Shown in pieces: positions 63,887-64,000 of a stretch of DNA of 64,000 bases. Position 1 is the stretch's first letter. The number at the start of each line of letters is the position of its first letter. The notes beneath the pieces were generated by a model. That model saw nothing but the letters and a program-made list of their open reading frames with translations. It did no database searches and was not told the origin of the DNA. Source of the stretch: Azomonas agilis (GTDB lineage Bacteria > Pseudomonadota > Gammaproteobacteria > Pseudomonadales > Pseudomonadaceae); NCBI RefSeq assembly GCF_007830255.1, contig NZ_VLKG01000001.1, positions 62,001 through 126,000 of the forward strand. The letters run 5' to 3'. The position numbers and the translations under genes were made by a program.

Positions 63887-64000
63887 TCAATGCTCGCAGC
63901 GATTAGGTACTTTAACCCCGGCTACAGGAAACTCTAACCCAACACTCCGAGACTCATTAGTACGTGGTAAATCCCCTCGTAATAACGACCAAGACAGCAG
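63887..64000 (-). CDS. Unidentified gene, last 37 codons only
   Basis: The frame is open from the right edge to TGA at 63887 on the minus strand, ending GLEFPVAGVKVPNRCEH. It has no stop inside and reads like a protein end. I do not recognise the family. Given its place before a GH32 hydrolase and a LacI regulator, a sugar transporter or porin would be the obvious candidate, but nothing in the 37 residues shows that. Confidence 0.45.
   Translation of the reverse strand: MLSWSLLRGDLPRTNESRSVGLEFPVAGVKVPNRCEH

Overview
This 64 kb window comes from a gammaproteobacterial chromosome, probably an Oceanospirillales/Pseudomonadales-type organism. The evidence is the neighbourhood bamD-PP0621-pilS-pilR with rluD-pgeF-clpB on the opposite strand, the use of a canonical SMC rather than MukB, zipA next to smc, and a CysB regulator. 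No tRNA, rRNA or CRISPR array was seen.

Region 1 (1-19897, all minus strand) is an srfABC locus with an extension. The order in transcription is srfA, srfB, [island], srfC, a proline-rich membrane protein, a von Willebrand A (vWA) protein, an ABC ATPase and an FtsX/MacB-type permease that runs off the left edge. The srfC-to-permease block is tightly packed, mostly with ATGA overlaps. Between srfB and srfC sits a 7.9 kb cassette: a ChpS/ChpB (MazEF-type) toxin-antitoxin pair under a perfect 22-bp palindrome, then a type I restriction-modification operon in the order hsdR-hsdS-prrC-hsdM. The small ORF inside that operon is a recognisable PrrC anticodon nuclease with its R/E/H catalytic triad intact. 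A perfect 14-bp hairpin closes srfB just before the cassette, so the srf operon is split transcriptionally as well as physically.

Region 2 (19.9-41 kb) mixes core genes with iron acquisition. There are two complete cell-surface-signalling iron uptake units (FecI-type sigma, FecR, TonB-dependent receptor with STN domain), each behind a strong Fur box. A third FecI gene survives only as a region-2 fragment with its own Fur-like box, and it has been cut by a decayed IS605-type TnpB tail. Between and after these lie a TauE/SafE permease, smc, zipA (preceded by a possible 43-codon ORF with a TAATG overlap), cysB, a ketopantoate reductase-like gene, a thiopurine methyltransferase-like gene, an SDR/hydrolase pair facing a TetR gene with a duplicated operator, and a secreted DUF4198-like protein.

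Region 3 (41-50.6 kb) is core: clpB with a convincing sigma-32 promoter, pgeF, rluD, bamD, PP0621, pilS and pilR. A YefM/YoeB toxin-antitoxin module lies antisense between pgeF and rluD.

Region 4 (50.6-56.2 kb) is an arsenic-resistance cluster. One arm is arsR-phosphatase-gapdh-arsJ (arsenate detoxification through 1-arseno-3-phosphoglycerate). The divergent arm is acr3, a DUF318/ArsP-type permease and a small thioredoxin-fold protein.

Region 5 (56.4-64 kb) holds a chemoreceptor, an LprI-like secreted protein, the radical-SAM protein YgiQ, a LacI-family regulator, a GH32 sucrose hydrolase, and the last 37 codons of an unidentified gene at the right edge.
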